Below, in pieces: positions 21,682-31,170 of a stretch of DNA of 64,000 nucleotides (position 1 is the first letter of the stretch; the number at the start of each line of letters is the position of its first letter). The notes below the pieces were generated by a model that had not been told where the DNA came from, ran no database searches, and saw only the letters and a program-made list of their open reading frames with translations. The position numbers were made by a program, and so were the translations under genes. Source of the stretch: Annona cherimola (lineage: Eukaryota > Streptophyta > Magnoliopsida > Magnoliales > Annonaceae); assembly GCA_030490835.1 (NCBI GenBank), contig CM059971.1, positions 56,220,012-56,284,011 on the forward strand, in the 5' to 3' direction.

Positions 21682-22712
21682 ATGGCGTCTTCTCCTTCTT
21701 TCAGTGGAAGCATTGGTGGCTGAGTAATAGAAAGGTGGTGGAGAAATACATGAAAGACGCCCGAGCACTGATCGCGACGCACGAGCATTCGGAGATCGCC
21801 GCCGCCGTTAACCTTCTCGATGCAGCTCTGGCGCTATCTTCCCAGCTGGAGCCGGCCATGGAGCTGAAAGCTCGCTCCCTCCTCTACCTCCGCTGATTCA
21901 AGGAGGTCGCGGACATGCTGCAGGATCACATCCGCTGCTACCCCGATTGCCTTCGCGACCTCGAGCATCTGAAACTCCTCTATGACTCCATCCTCCGCGA
22001 TCGGAAGCTTCCCGGCCCGCCTTGGAAGCACCATACCATCCGCTACCAGGACGTGGGATCCAATCTCCGGAACCTGGCGTCGAAAATTCAGGAGATGCGG
22101 CAGCGGGTGGCATCCGGCGAGTCCCTGAACGTGGATTACCACGCGTTGATCGACCTCCGGCGGGGCTGCGCTCGTTCGGAGCTAGAGCGGGCGCACCTGC
22201 TGCTTACCCTCCACCACAGGCCCGACAAATCGATTGCTTTCGTCGACCGCCGCGAGTTCGTCGACGATCGCGACGTCGACTCCATCCGCGACCAGGCCAG
22301 GATGTCGGCGTTGATCCTGTACCGGCTGCTGCAGAAGGGCTACTCCAGCATCATGGCGGCCAGCATGGACGAGGCGTCGGTGGAGAAAAAGAGGCAGCAC
22401 GCTGCTGCTGCCGCCGCCGCCGCCGCCGTCGCAATTCAAACCCCGATTCCAGCCGCGCCAACCCGCGTCGAAACCCTGCTGGAAGATGAGACGAAGAGGA
22501 AGATGGCGGAGCAGAGAGAATTGGAGAACAGGAGCCTAAAGGAGTTCGGAGCTGGTCTGGATTTACCGGCGCCAGAGAAAACAACGGCCGCAGATGCGGC
22601 GTCGAGCTCCCAAGGCGTCTTCTGCCAGGATTTGGCGATTGTTGGTAATCTGATCTCGCAGGCCGGCTTCAACCGGCCGCTGCCGGTGAAATACGAGGCG
22701 TTGAGCTGCTGA
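21682..22712 (+). pseudogene. plant TPR-type protein, internally deleted and broken copy
   Basis: It begins with an ATG and MASSPSFS, then a 2-bp deletion shifts into WWLSNRKVVEKYMKDARALI and a helical segment ending RSLLYLR. A CGA-to-TGA stop interrupts it near 21895. The frame then stays open to 22712 and ends with NLISQAGFN and the C-terminal EALSC. From memory, the closest plant family is a TPR-containing protein of unknown function with these N- and C-termini. Relative to that family the middle appears deleted between MLQD and CLRDLEHL. The alanine run (22400-22430) is a GCC/GCT repeat expansion. It is GC-rich and has no introns, suggesting a retro-copy. Confidence 0.65.
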
Positions 22713-23107
22713 TGCAATCGCCGGACTCCCATTTTTTTTTTTTCTTCTTCATGCCCAAAGACGATGCCGAAGGGAGAGGATACTTTGAGGGAGATTGAGA
22801 GGAGTGCCAGCTCCGCGTGGGAGGAAAACACCAGTTCCACAGGACTCCCGCTTCGTACCGGAACTGCCGAGAAAGACCGCTCGCATCCCGGAACCAGGCT
22901 GCGATGAAGGTCAACCGGAGGAAGACAAGCCCAAAGGACAAGCATATCGGCCATTCTCGAAAGCAACGACGGCTCTGGATCTGTTAGGCAACTGCTGTTG
23001 AGCAGCAGGCACAGCCTTCCCCTGCTTCGCCCACGCGGCTGAAAGCTGCTGCTTCATCATCTGCTGATGTTTAGCTCTTGAAAGCGGGCAACTTACAATT
23101 GCTGCTG
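22713..23107. other. unassigned GC-rich segment between captured gene pieces
   Basis: It starts with a poly-T tract at 22733-22745. Open stretches exist on both strands, but none could be tied to a protein family. It may contain further scrambled pieces of the adjacent RNA-binding protein gene. Confidence 0.3.
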
Positions 23108-24380
23108 GGTAAGAGCTTGCGCTGGATGGAAGCAAACAGACGCGGATTTCACAGGCCGTGCTGGCTGTTTCCTTGGAACAGCTCCTACGCCATGGCTGCG
23201 GAATTTCGGCCCTTCGTCCATAAACTTCATATCCGCTTCCTGCATCGCGGCAGCGTACAAAAAATCCCACGAATCGTCTCGTTGATCAAGAGGCTGATGT
23301 ACAGGGCGGTGTTGCAGCTCGACGAGATGCATGAGGCGTTTGAGAAGCTGCTGCGGGACGCCGAGCAGCGTCTGTTGAAGGTCTATGACTCGGCCGCGGC
23401 AGCGGGCGGAGGATTTGCGGATAAAGCAACGACCGGCAGAGGAACCAGAGCGTGACGCCGCGAATGTGTTCGTTGCGGTGCCGGCGGTCACGGCAGCGGA
23501 GATTCCGGATTGGCAGAATCAAGGGACGCTTGTGGTCTTTAATTTGGATTCGGACGTCTCTTCCTGCGAAATTAAAGACATCTTCAGATGCTTCGCACCA
23601 CCTGCCGCGCACACTCTGCCACGCTAAGCATTCTGTTACCCAGCATGGGAGTGGCTTCTCAAGGTCGCCTTCGGGCAGCAGCGGCAAGACTGCAATTCAA
23701 ACCGAGCAAGAGTATCCGTTGAGGAGGAATCCCAGGAAGAACCCCACTAACACCAAATGCATGTCGTTCCAACCAAAGCCATCGTCGTCGTCGACGACCA
23801 CCCGCCGATCTTGTTCGTTGTCGAAGATCAGCCATCTGAGGAGGCAAGAAGAAGCCAATTTTCTCTTCAAGGAAGACGATGCGGAGGAAACAAGAACGAC
23901 GGTGATGATAAAGAACATACCCAACAAGTACAGTCAGAAGCTGCTGCTGAACATGCTGGACAACCACTGCATCCACTACAATGAGAAGATCGCGGCAGGA
24001 GACGACGAGGAGCCCTTTTCCGCCTACGACTTCGCCTATCTCCCCATCGATTTCACGAACAAGTGCAACGTGGGGTATGGGTTCGTGAATCTGACGTCTA
24101 CCAAGGCCGCATGGAGGCTCTACAAATCTTTCCATTCGCAGCCGTGGGAGGTGTTCAACTCCAGGAAGATCTGCGAAGTCACTTACACTCGCTTGCAGGG
24201 TTTGGATGTGCTGAAAGAGCATTTCAAGAACTCCGAGTTTCCATGCGAGACGGACGAGTATTTGCCGGTTGTCTTCTCCCCACCTCGAGATGGGAAGCAG
24301 CTGACCGAGCCCATCACGGTCGTTGGGGTGGCGACCAAAGCGAGGAAGACCGTGGGTGGGCCAAGCAGGCGGAAAAAGAA
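23108..24380 (+). pseudogene. terminal-ear1/Mei2-like RNA-binding protein, scrambled copy
   Basis: 23895-24300 (plus) encodes the Mei2-type C-terminal RNA recognition motif with [42 protein letters not shown] and [16 protein letters not shown]. This is diagnostic of Mei2-like and terminal-ear1-like proteins that bind RNA during meristem and leaf development. Upstream, in another frame, 23505-23600 reads [15 protein letters not shown], the start of the middle RRM, then breaks off. On the minus strand, 23108-23265 encodes AAAMQEADMKFMDEGP, resembling the segment that normally precedes that RRM, so this block is inverted. Frameshifts and missing parts make it non-functional. Confidence 0.75.
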
Positions 24381-24385
24381 GCCGG

Positions 24386-24580
24386 AGGAGCAGCAAGGCC
24401 GACCTGCGGTTCCCCGTCGACCGGATTGCTCACTTCTTGAAAGCTGGCAAGTATGCCGAGCGCGTTGGCGCTGGAGCGCCCGTTTATCTTGCTGCTGTCC
24501 TCGAATACCTCGTTGCTGAGGTGCTGAAGCTGGTGCGCACGTTAGCAGCAGGACTTGCTCTCCAATACTTGAGCTGCTGA
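24386..24580 (+). pseudogene. histone H2A fragment
   Basis: The frame reads [20 protein letters not shown], then [20 protein letters not shown] and [14 protein letters not shown], the histone-fold core of H2A. Several normally invariant positions are changed (for example GLQFPVGR to DLRFPVDR). It lacks the N-terminal tail and the docking domain. It follows the Mei2-like piece with a frame change and no spacer. Confidence 0.85.
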
Positions 24581-24654
24581 CGGGGTGGCGGCCGCTACAT
24601 TCCAGCTTTGTCGCACAAGAACGCTCTCCGAAGCAGTGTGCAGCATGCCAATGT

Positions 24655-24776
24655 TTTCCGCGCGAAGACGGTTCCGCGGGAAGATGGTTCCGCACGAAGA
24701 CAGTTCCGCGGGAAGATGGTTCCGCGGGAAGGCAGTTCCGCGGGAAGACGGTTCCGCGGGAAGACGGTTCCGCGTG
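24655..24776 (+). repeat. 16-bp tandem repeat GGTTCCGCGGGAAGAC
   Basis: About eight tandem units of GGTTCCGCGGGAAGAC with minor variants (CGGGAAGAT, CACGAAGAC, CGGGAAGGC). Each unit has the palindromic centre TTCCGCGGGAA. The array ends about 50 bp before a TATA box. Confidence 0.9.
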
Positions 24777-24823
24777 AGCTTGCATCCACAGCCGCAGAAC
24801 CCATCCCAGACCCGGCGAAAGCC

Positions 24824-24831
24824 TATAAAAA
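24824..24831 (+). promoter_or_regulatory. possible TATA box
   Basis: TATAAAAA in the GC-rich context GCCTATAAAAAGCCGC, downstream of the 16-bp repeat array. No intact coding region follows. Confidence 0.4.
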
Positions 24832-24875
24832 GCCGCAGTTCGGCAAAGACAAGGAGGAGGAGAACGGGAGAAGGA

Positions 24876-24968
24876 GAGCTCTTCTGCGCTGAAGAGAGAA
24901 CGGATCCCCCGTGTATTTTTCTTTTCTCTTTCTTTTCCAAAGAGCTCTCCTGCGCTGAAGAGAGAACG
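24876..24968 (+). repeat. 27-bp direct repeat pair
   Basis: Two near-identical copies of a sequence starting GAGCTCTTCTGCGCTGAAGA lie at 24876-24902 and 24942-24968, about 66 bp apart. Confidence 0.8.
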
Positions 24969-25074
24969 TGAGTTCTCCATTTTTTTTATTATTATTATTT
25001 TTTTTTATTATTATTATTATTATTATTTTAACTCTTTCTTTTATATATATATATATAAATATATATATTATTTT

Positions 25075-26095
25075 CAAAAACTAATTTTCCCAACGTGGAT
25101 ACTCCCCGACTGGCGGGTTGAATTGACACATGGGTTAAGTATATTTTCTCTTTTAAAAATAAAATAAAAATATATATGTGTTATATTATATATATATAAA
25201 TATATATATATACATATATATTATTTTCAAAAAAAAAAACTACTTTTCCCAACGTGGATACTCCCCGACTGGCGGGTTGAATTGACACACGGGTTAAGTA
25301 TATTTTCTCTTTTAAAAAATAAAATAAAAATATATATGTGTTATATTATATATATATAAATATATATATATACATATATATTATTTTCAAAAAAAAAAAC
25401 TACTTTTCCCAACGTGGATACTCCCCGACTGGCGGGTTGAATTGACACACGGGTTAAGTATATTTTCTCTTTTAAAAAATAAAATAAAAATATATATGTG
25501 TTATATTATATATATATAAATATATATATATACATATATATTATTTTCAAAAACTACTTTTTCCAACGTGGATACTCCCCGACTGGCGGGTTGAATTGAC
25601 ACACGGGTTAAGTATATTTTCTCTTTTAAAAATAAAATAAAAATATATATGTGTTATATTATATATATATAAATAAATATATATATATTATTTTCAAAAA
25701 CTACTTTTCCCAACGTGGATACTCCCCGACTGGCGGGTTGAATTGACACACGGGTTAAGTATATTTTCTCTTTTAAAAATAAAATAAAAATATATATGTG
25801 TTATATTATATATATATAAATATATATATATACATATATATTATTTTCAAAAAAAAAAAAAAAACTACTTTTCCCAACGTGGATACTCCCCGACTGGCGG
25901 GTTGAATTGACACACGGGTTAAGTATATTTTCTCTTTTAAAAATAAAATAAAAATATATATGTGTTATATATATATAAATATATATATATATACATATAT
26001 ATTATTTTCAAAAACTACTTTTCTCAACGTAGATACTCCCCGACTGGCGGGTTGAATTGACACGTGAGATAAGTATATTTTCTCCTTTAAAAATA
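25075..26095. repeat. tandem array of about 155-bp units, seven copies
   Basis: The landmark CAACGTGGATACTCCCCGAC recurs at 25091, 25250, 25410, 25564, 25711, 25875 and 26025, giving periods of 147-164 bp. Each unit has a GC-richer 45-bp part ending GGGTTGAATTGACACACGGG and an AT-rich part (AAAATAAAATAAAAATATAT and (AT)n runs). Length differences come mainly from the A and AT runs. No coding signal is present. Confidence 0.95.
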
Positions 26096-26169
26096 AATAT
26101 ATGAGTATTTTCTATAAAAATATATCAAAATACACATATATATTAAAAGACATCCAAAAATCAATATTT

Positions 26170-26342
26170 TGATTTCTAAAATTACATAGATGTCCCGCGG
26201 GCCTTCAAAAAAAAAAAATATATATATATATATATATATGTATTTGCCCCATGGGCTCCAAAAAATATATATATATATATATTTTTTACTTTAAAAATAT
26301 ATATATATATATATATGACCTCTTCGCTCAAATCGAGCTTTA
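26170..26342. repeat. AT microsatellite patches between two tandem arrays
   Basis: Three (AT)n runs (about 26218-26240, 26266-26282 and 26297-26318) separated by short unique sequence. Confidence 0.85.
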
Positions 26343-27560
26343 ATGTCCAAGCAAGCCCTCCTAGGCTCAAAACCTATCCAAAAAGCCCGAGATGGCTTAA
26401 AAATCTCCAAAAAGCCCGAGATGGCCCAAAAATCTCCAAAAAGTGCATGATGGCTCAAAACCCTCCAAAAAGCCCAAGATGGCTCAAAACCCTCCAAAAA
26501 GCCCAAGATGGCTACAAACTCTCCAAAAAGCCCAAGATGGCTCAAAAATCTCCACAAAGCCCAAGACGGCTAAAAACTTTTCAAAAAGCCCATGATGGCC
26601 CAAAAATCTCCAAAAAGCCCAAGATGGCTCAAAACCCTCCAAAAAGCCCAAGATGGCTAAAAACTCTCCAAAAAGCCCAAGATGGCTCAAAAATCTCCAC
26701 AAAGCCCAAGACGGCTAAAAACTTTTCAAAAAGCCCAAGATGGCTCAAAAATCTCCACAAAGCCCAAGACGGCTAAAAACTTTTCAAAAAGCCCATGATG
26801 GCCCAAAAATCTCCAAAAAGCCCGAGATGGCCCAAAAATATCCAAAAAGCCCGAGATGACCCAAAAATCTCCAAAAAGTCCATGATTGCTCAAAACCCTC
26901 CAAAAAGCCCAAGATGGCTCAAAACCCTCCAAAAAGCCCAAGATGGCTCAAAACCCTCCAAAAAGCCCAAGATGGCTAAAAACTCTCCAAAAAGCCCAAG
27001 ATGGCTCAAAAATCTCCACAAAGCCCAAGACGGCTAAAAACTTTTCAAAAAGCCCATGATGGCCCAAAAATCTCCAAAAAGCCCAAGATGGCTCAAAACC
27101 CTCCAAAAAGCCCAAGATGGCTAAAAACTCTCCAAAAAGCCCAAGATGGCTCAAAAATCTCCACAAAGCCCAAGACGGCTAAAAACTTTTCAAAAAGCCC
27201 AAGATGGCTCAAAAATCTCCAAAAAGCCCAAGACGGCTAAAAACTTTTCAAAAAGCCCATGATGGCCCAAAAATCTCCAAAAAGCCTAAGATGGCTCAAA
27301 ACTTTTCAAAAAGCCCAAGATGGCTCAAAACTCTCGAAAAAGCCCAAGATGGCTCAAAAATCTCCACAAAGCCCAAGACGGCTAAAAACTTTTCAAAAAG
27401 CCCATGATGGCCCGAAAATCTCCAAAAAGCCCAAGATGGCTCAAAACTTTTCAAAAAGCCCAAGATGGCTCAAAACTCTCCAAAGAGCCCAAGATGGCTC
27501 AAAACTTTCCAAAAAGCCCAAGAAGGCCCAAACTCTTTTCAACAAGCCCAGTTGAGCCCA
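26343..27560. repeat. 29-bp minisatellite, about 40 units
   Basis: The unit reads AAAAAGCCCAAGATGGCTCA then AAACCCTCC or AAAATCTCC, 29 bp in all. Because 29 is not a multiple of three and stops are rare, all frames look open and give repetitive lysine/proline-rich translations; these are not genes. Variant units (CAAGACGGCTAAAAACTTTT; CATGATGGCCCAAAAATCTC) recur in a fixed order, showing a higher-order structure of several units. Confidence 0.95.
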
Positions 27561-27639
27561 AACCTTTTCAATTGGTCAAAAATGACCCAAACATATTTTT
27601 TAAATTCGGTTGAATCCATTTCTTGGTAAAACCACCCAA

Positions 27640-27990
27640 TTATTCAATCCAGAGGCTGAATGCGGGAGACGCTGGTTTCTTGTATAAATACAGAAGCTGA
27701 AAGCGGGACACGCTGGTCTGCTGTGTAAATCCAGAAGCTAAGAGCGCACTTAGTTTGCTGTGTAAGGTCACTAGTGTAGCCGACGGGCCCCTCACTAGTT
27801 CCCAAAACCGAGTCATCGCTGGTCGACGGGCTAAGCGTAAACTCACATTTAAGACATGGCGCGTGGCGTCATGTACCTCACATTTAAGTCATGGCGCGCG
27901 GCGTCATGTACTTCATATTTAAGATATGGCGTGTGGCACCATATACCTCACATCCGAGTCACGGCGCGGGGCGAAGTGTACTCATTTATC
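27640..27990. repeat. short direct repeats (about 40 bp and about 36 bp)
   Basis: CAGAAGCTGAAAGCGGGACA-type units recur three times at 27650-27745. A second unit, CATTTAAGTCATGGCGCG followed by CGGCGTCATGTACCTC, recurs four times at 27845-27980. Flanking sequence is unique. Confidence 0.75.
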
Positions 27991-29740
27991 TTTATATTTT
28001 TGTTAGACACGATTTTTCGTGCACTTGTAAAGACGTAGAAGGATCTTCTACGCACTTCATTATTATTAAGCATTTTTTTATGGACCATTGTATTCAGCTC
28101 TTTTAATCAAGGGTTTTCTCGTTAGAGATGTAAAATCAGAATGTGGAACACAATGCAAAACATTTCTGTGATGTACTTTTCGGACTCGGTTAAAGAATTG
28201 GATGCTTTAAAATTTTGTTGGGAAATTAATTAAGCATTTATTCTCAAAGCCGCAGGGAAAACAATTTTACATTCAACCAAAAACTGAATGGATAAATTCA
28301 TGATATGATTTTCTCACGAGGCCGGAACAACAGTTGGTTTGCTAAATGAAATATATATTTGTTGATTTTATTAATATTATATGCATTATTTGTGACACTC
28401 ATTTTGTGTGTATGGAATTATGCACCATTCGAGATAAGTAACTATAGTTTGATATTCAATGCATTTCTATTGTCATGGACATATAACATCACATAATTTT
28501 GGATATAACTGCAAGTATGAACAAATTGCGTGGTTGTATAAAGTTGTTCATAGCCCTTGATTGACATAAGTAAAAGGTCATTCATAGCCCTTAATTGACA
28601 TGAGGGGAGAGTTGTGCATTCCTATTAAAGACATGCGGCTATTACATATCTGCTTTAGCATGAGTGTTGAATCCACATCATGCATGGTCATTTAGGAGTT
28701 GATAGACTACATCATTGTCATAGCATGTGCATCATAGGTCTCGTTTGTTTCTATTTTTGTGCTAACTGCTATATGCTTACTGATTTTGTTTAAACTTATG
28801 CGATTTGTTATTTCTCTTTTAGATCATAAATCAGATGAGACAACTCAAGATAGGGCTAAGGAGAACACAACTCTGGAGACTTAACTCAATAGATTAGGGC
28901 TTATATTCTTGATTATTTTTGGACTTAAACTTTTATTTGATACTAATGAATGCAAATACTTGCTTACTTAACTCTACTGTAGTTAAAATGTTATAATTGT
29001 GTATTTTGAACTCGGTACAGACTATATGAATGTAGATATGATGTTCTTTGGGTTATTGTGTTTTATGATGATGGAATTTGCGGACTTTCGTATTACATGG
29101 ATGTCTTTATGGTATGAGCTTATAAGTATGAGCATATAAATATATAATGTAAAGTTAAACATTAAATTTTCAAATGGGATTGTAATCTTCATATATAACA
29201 GAGTTTGTATTCCATAATACCGCCTTATAGGTCATTGGGAGATGCTGTCGAATTTTTCTTAGGTCGTATAGTACCCATTGATTAACCATTAAGGATGTCT
29301 AGACAACAGGACATTATGATTTGATCATTCCCCTTTTTATTATTATTACTTATTTAATAATACTAATTAAAGTCATTTTAATCAGATATTTGCGCAGGCC
29401 ACACATAAAGTAAAGATTTTAATCCATTTATGTTCTCTATAACTATACTTTTTGTGGCCCACTTCTAATATTTTAAATACAATATATACAATGAATTCTA
29501 TAAAATAGTGCAAATGAGACTGACTTCAAATGTTCAACATTTAAGAAACTGTCAACGATTCACCCATGATATAAATGGTATGATTTTGCTTATGTTTAGA
29601 TTATGTAGTGGATTGTAATAAGAAGAGAGTGTAATAAAAATTTGTAGTAAGTGAACTAATTAGCCAAATGGTTTTTTAAGTAAAATAAAAATTTTAAAAT
29701 GTGAGTTATAATGAGAAAAGTAGAATTGTTTAGATCATTA
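27991..29740. other. intergenic, nothing recognised
   Basis: AT-rich sequence without convincing coding frames. Two imperfect 20-bp repeats (TCATAGCCCTTGATTGACAT and TCATAGCCCTTAATTGACAT) lie near 28546 and 28580. It could contain an unrecognised LTR or other old repeat. Confidence 0.4.
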
Positions 29741-29756
29741 AAAGTAAATTAAAATA

Positions 29757-29992
29757 GTCACTGAGGCTTTGCCTCAATGGTCAAGACTTTGGCCTAAGCA
29801 ACGGCAAGTTGTGTTTCGATTCCTCTCCAGTGCACTTTTGTAACAGTAGTTAGTAGAGGTATGTTGATAATAGTGTTTCTCCATATTGCGAAGACTTGCT
29901 TGTCCCCTCAGTAGTGGGGGTATTATTTCGGTTCCTCCATGTTGTGAGGATTTGTAATATCATACAGCTTATTGTGTATACTTACGTTAAAA
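29757..29992 (+). mobile_element. tRNA-derived SINE, 236 bp, with 16-bp target duplication
   Basis: The insertion is bounded by identical AAAGTAAATTAAAATA at 29741-29756 and 29993-30008. Near the 5' end an A-box-like region (TGGTCAAGACTTTGG, about 29778-29792) and a B box (GTTTCGATTCC, 29813-29823) form an RNA polymerase III promoter. The 3' end is a short A run. It encodes nothing. Confidence 0.85.
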
Positions 29993-30008
29993 AAAGTAAA
30001 TTAAAATA

Positions 30009-30609
30009 TCACATGCCCTCAAAATACTTGTAAAAAGTGATTATTAATTCTATCCCGATTATTTCAAAATATGACCATGACTTGTACCCATATTTGGATG
30101 TAATCACACGGAAAAATAACACAAATGACAACATATTCTTCCCTACTTCCAACGTGCCAACTCCATTAGGAGTAAAGTTAAAAATGAAGAGAAGTTACCA
30201 AATTACCCTCAAATATTGTAAATATTCAACAAAATGATATAAAAACACAAAATAAAAATCCAAAATAGATTTTACCTAGGAGCTACAACAGACTCAACCT
30301 ATTCTATGCGCACGCATTGTTCCTTTTAAAAGAAATGATAACGGCAATTTGGTTATTTTGAAATATCATGTTATCTAACAAAATCTAATGAGGTTGACAT
30401 ATTTGAAATTAAGAGTATAATCCATGGTCATTTGTGCCATTTTCATAATTATGTAGTCATATCCATAAACATGGATATAAGTTGAAGTCATTAACCAATT
30501 TTACCCCTTTTTATTACAAATGAGGGCACTAATATCTAATATTTGAAATTCTCGTACAATATTCGTATACAAGTGCACATGATTAAATTTGACTAAACCA
30601 TATTTTAAT
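30009..30609. other. intergenic, nothing recognised
   Basis: AT-rich, no supported gene or repeat unit. Confidence 0.4.
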
Positions 30610-31161
30610 GGGTAATTTACTGATCTACCCACTTAGTTTGATGTCAATTACTAATATACTCATATTATTTTACAAATTGCATTTTACCCTTATAAAGTTT
30701 GACCAAAATTATTTGCATATTTATATTAACGGCTGACATTTAACAGAAGTACATAGGCCATTAATAAAAAAGGAATTTGAAAATATACTTACTTAATTTG
30801 ACAATTAATTGTTGATCTACTCACATTGTTTCACAAATTACATATATCTCCCTCCTACAAAGTTTTACCAAAATTGTTTACGTACCTATGACTTTTTTAT
30901 CGTCAAAAACTATTAATGCGTATATTAAAATTTTGAATAATAACAAAAATGACCCTATTTAAAGCTATATTAGAATTCCACAATTTATACAACACTCAAT
31001 TATGTAGGTAGAACTGGTTTGCCTGAAGGTAACATTTTAGCAATTAACATGGGTATATAAGCAATTTTCATAAAATTTTGTAAGGTAATATGTAATTCGT
31101 GAAACAATATGGATATATTAGCAATTAGCGTTGATTAAGTGGGTATACCAGCAAATTATAT
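30610..31161. repeat. fold-back (long terminal inverted repeat) MITE
   Basis: The left end GGGTAATTTACTGATCTACC and the inner blocks (AATTACTAATATACTC, ACAAATTGCATTTTACCC) reappear in reverse complement toward the right end (GTGGGTATACCAGCAAATTA). The inverted arms are each roughly 200 bp and diverged. Possible 9-bp AT-rich flanks are too simple to count as proof of a target duplication. Confidence 0.65.
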
Positions 31162-31170
31162 TTTTTATTT

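Noticed and set aside
21287..21788. A functional auxin response factor gene
   Set aside because: Only part of the B3 domain is present, with stops and a frameshift, and an unrelated gene piece follows within about 20 bp.
22022..22966. Long overlapping frames on both strands of the GC-rich captured region
   Set aside because: High GC makes alternative frames open; only the frames matching known families were kept.
26291..27613. Many long open frames on both strands with repetitive KSPRWLK/MAQKSPK-like products
   Set aside because: They are translations of the 29-bp minisatellite, open in several frames at once because the unit lacks stops; no protein family matches.
29757..29830. A tRNA gene
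   Set aside because: A and B boxes are present but no cloverleaf can be drawn and the unit has a SINE-type tail and target duplication.
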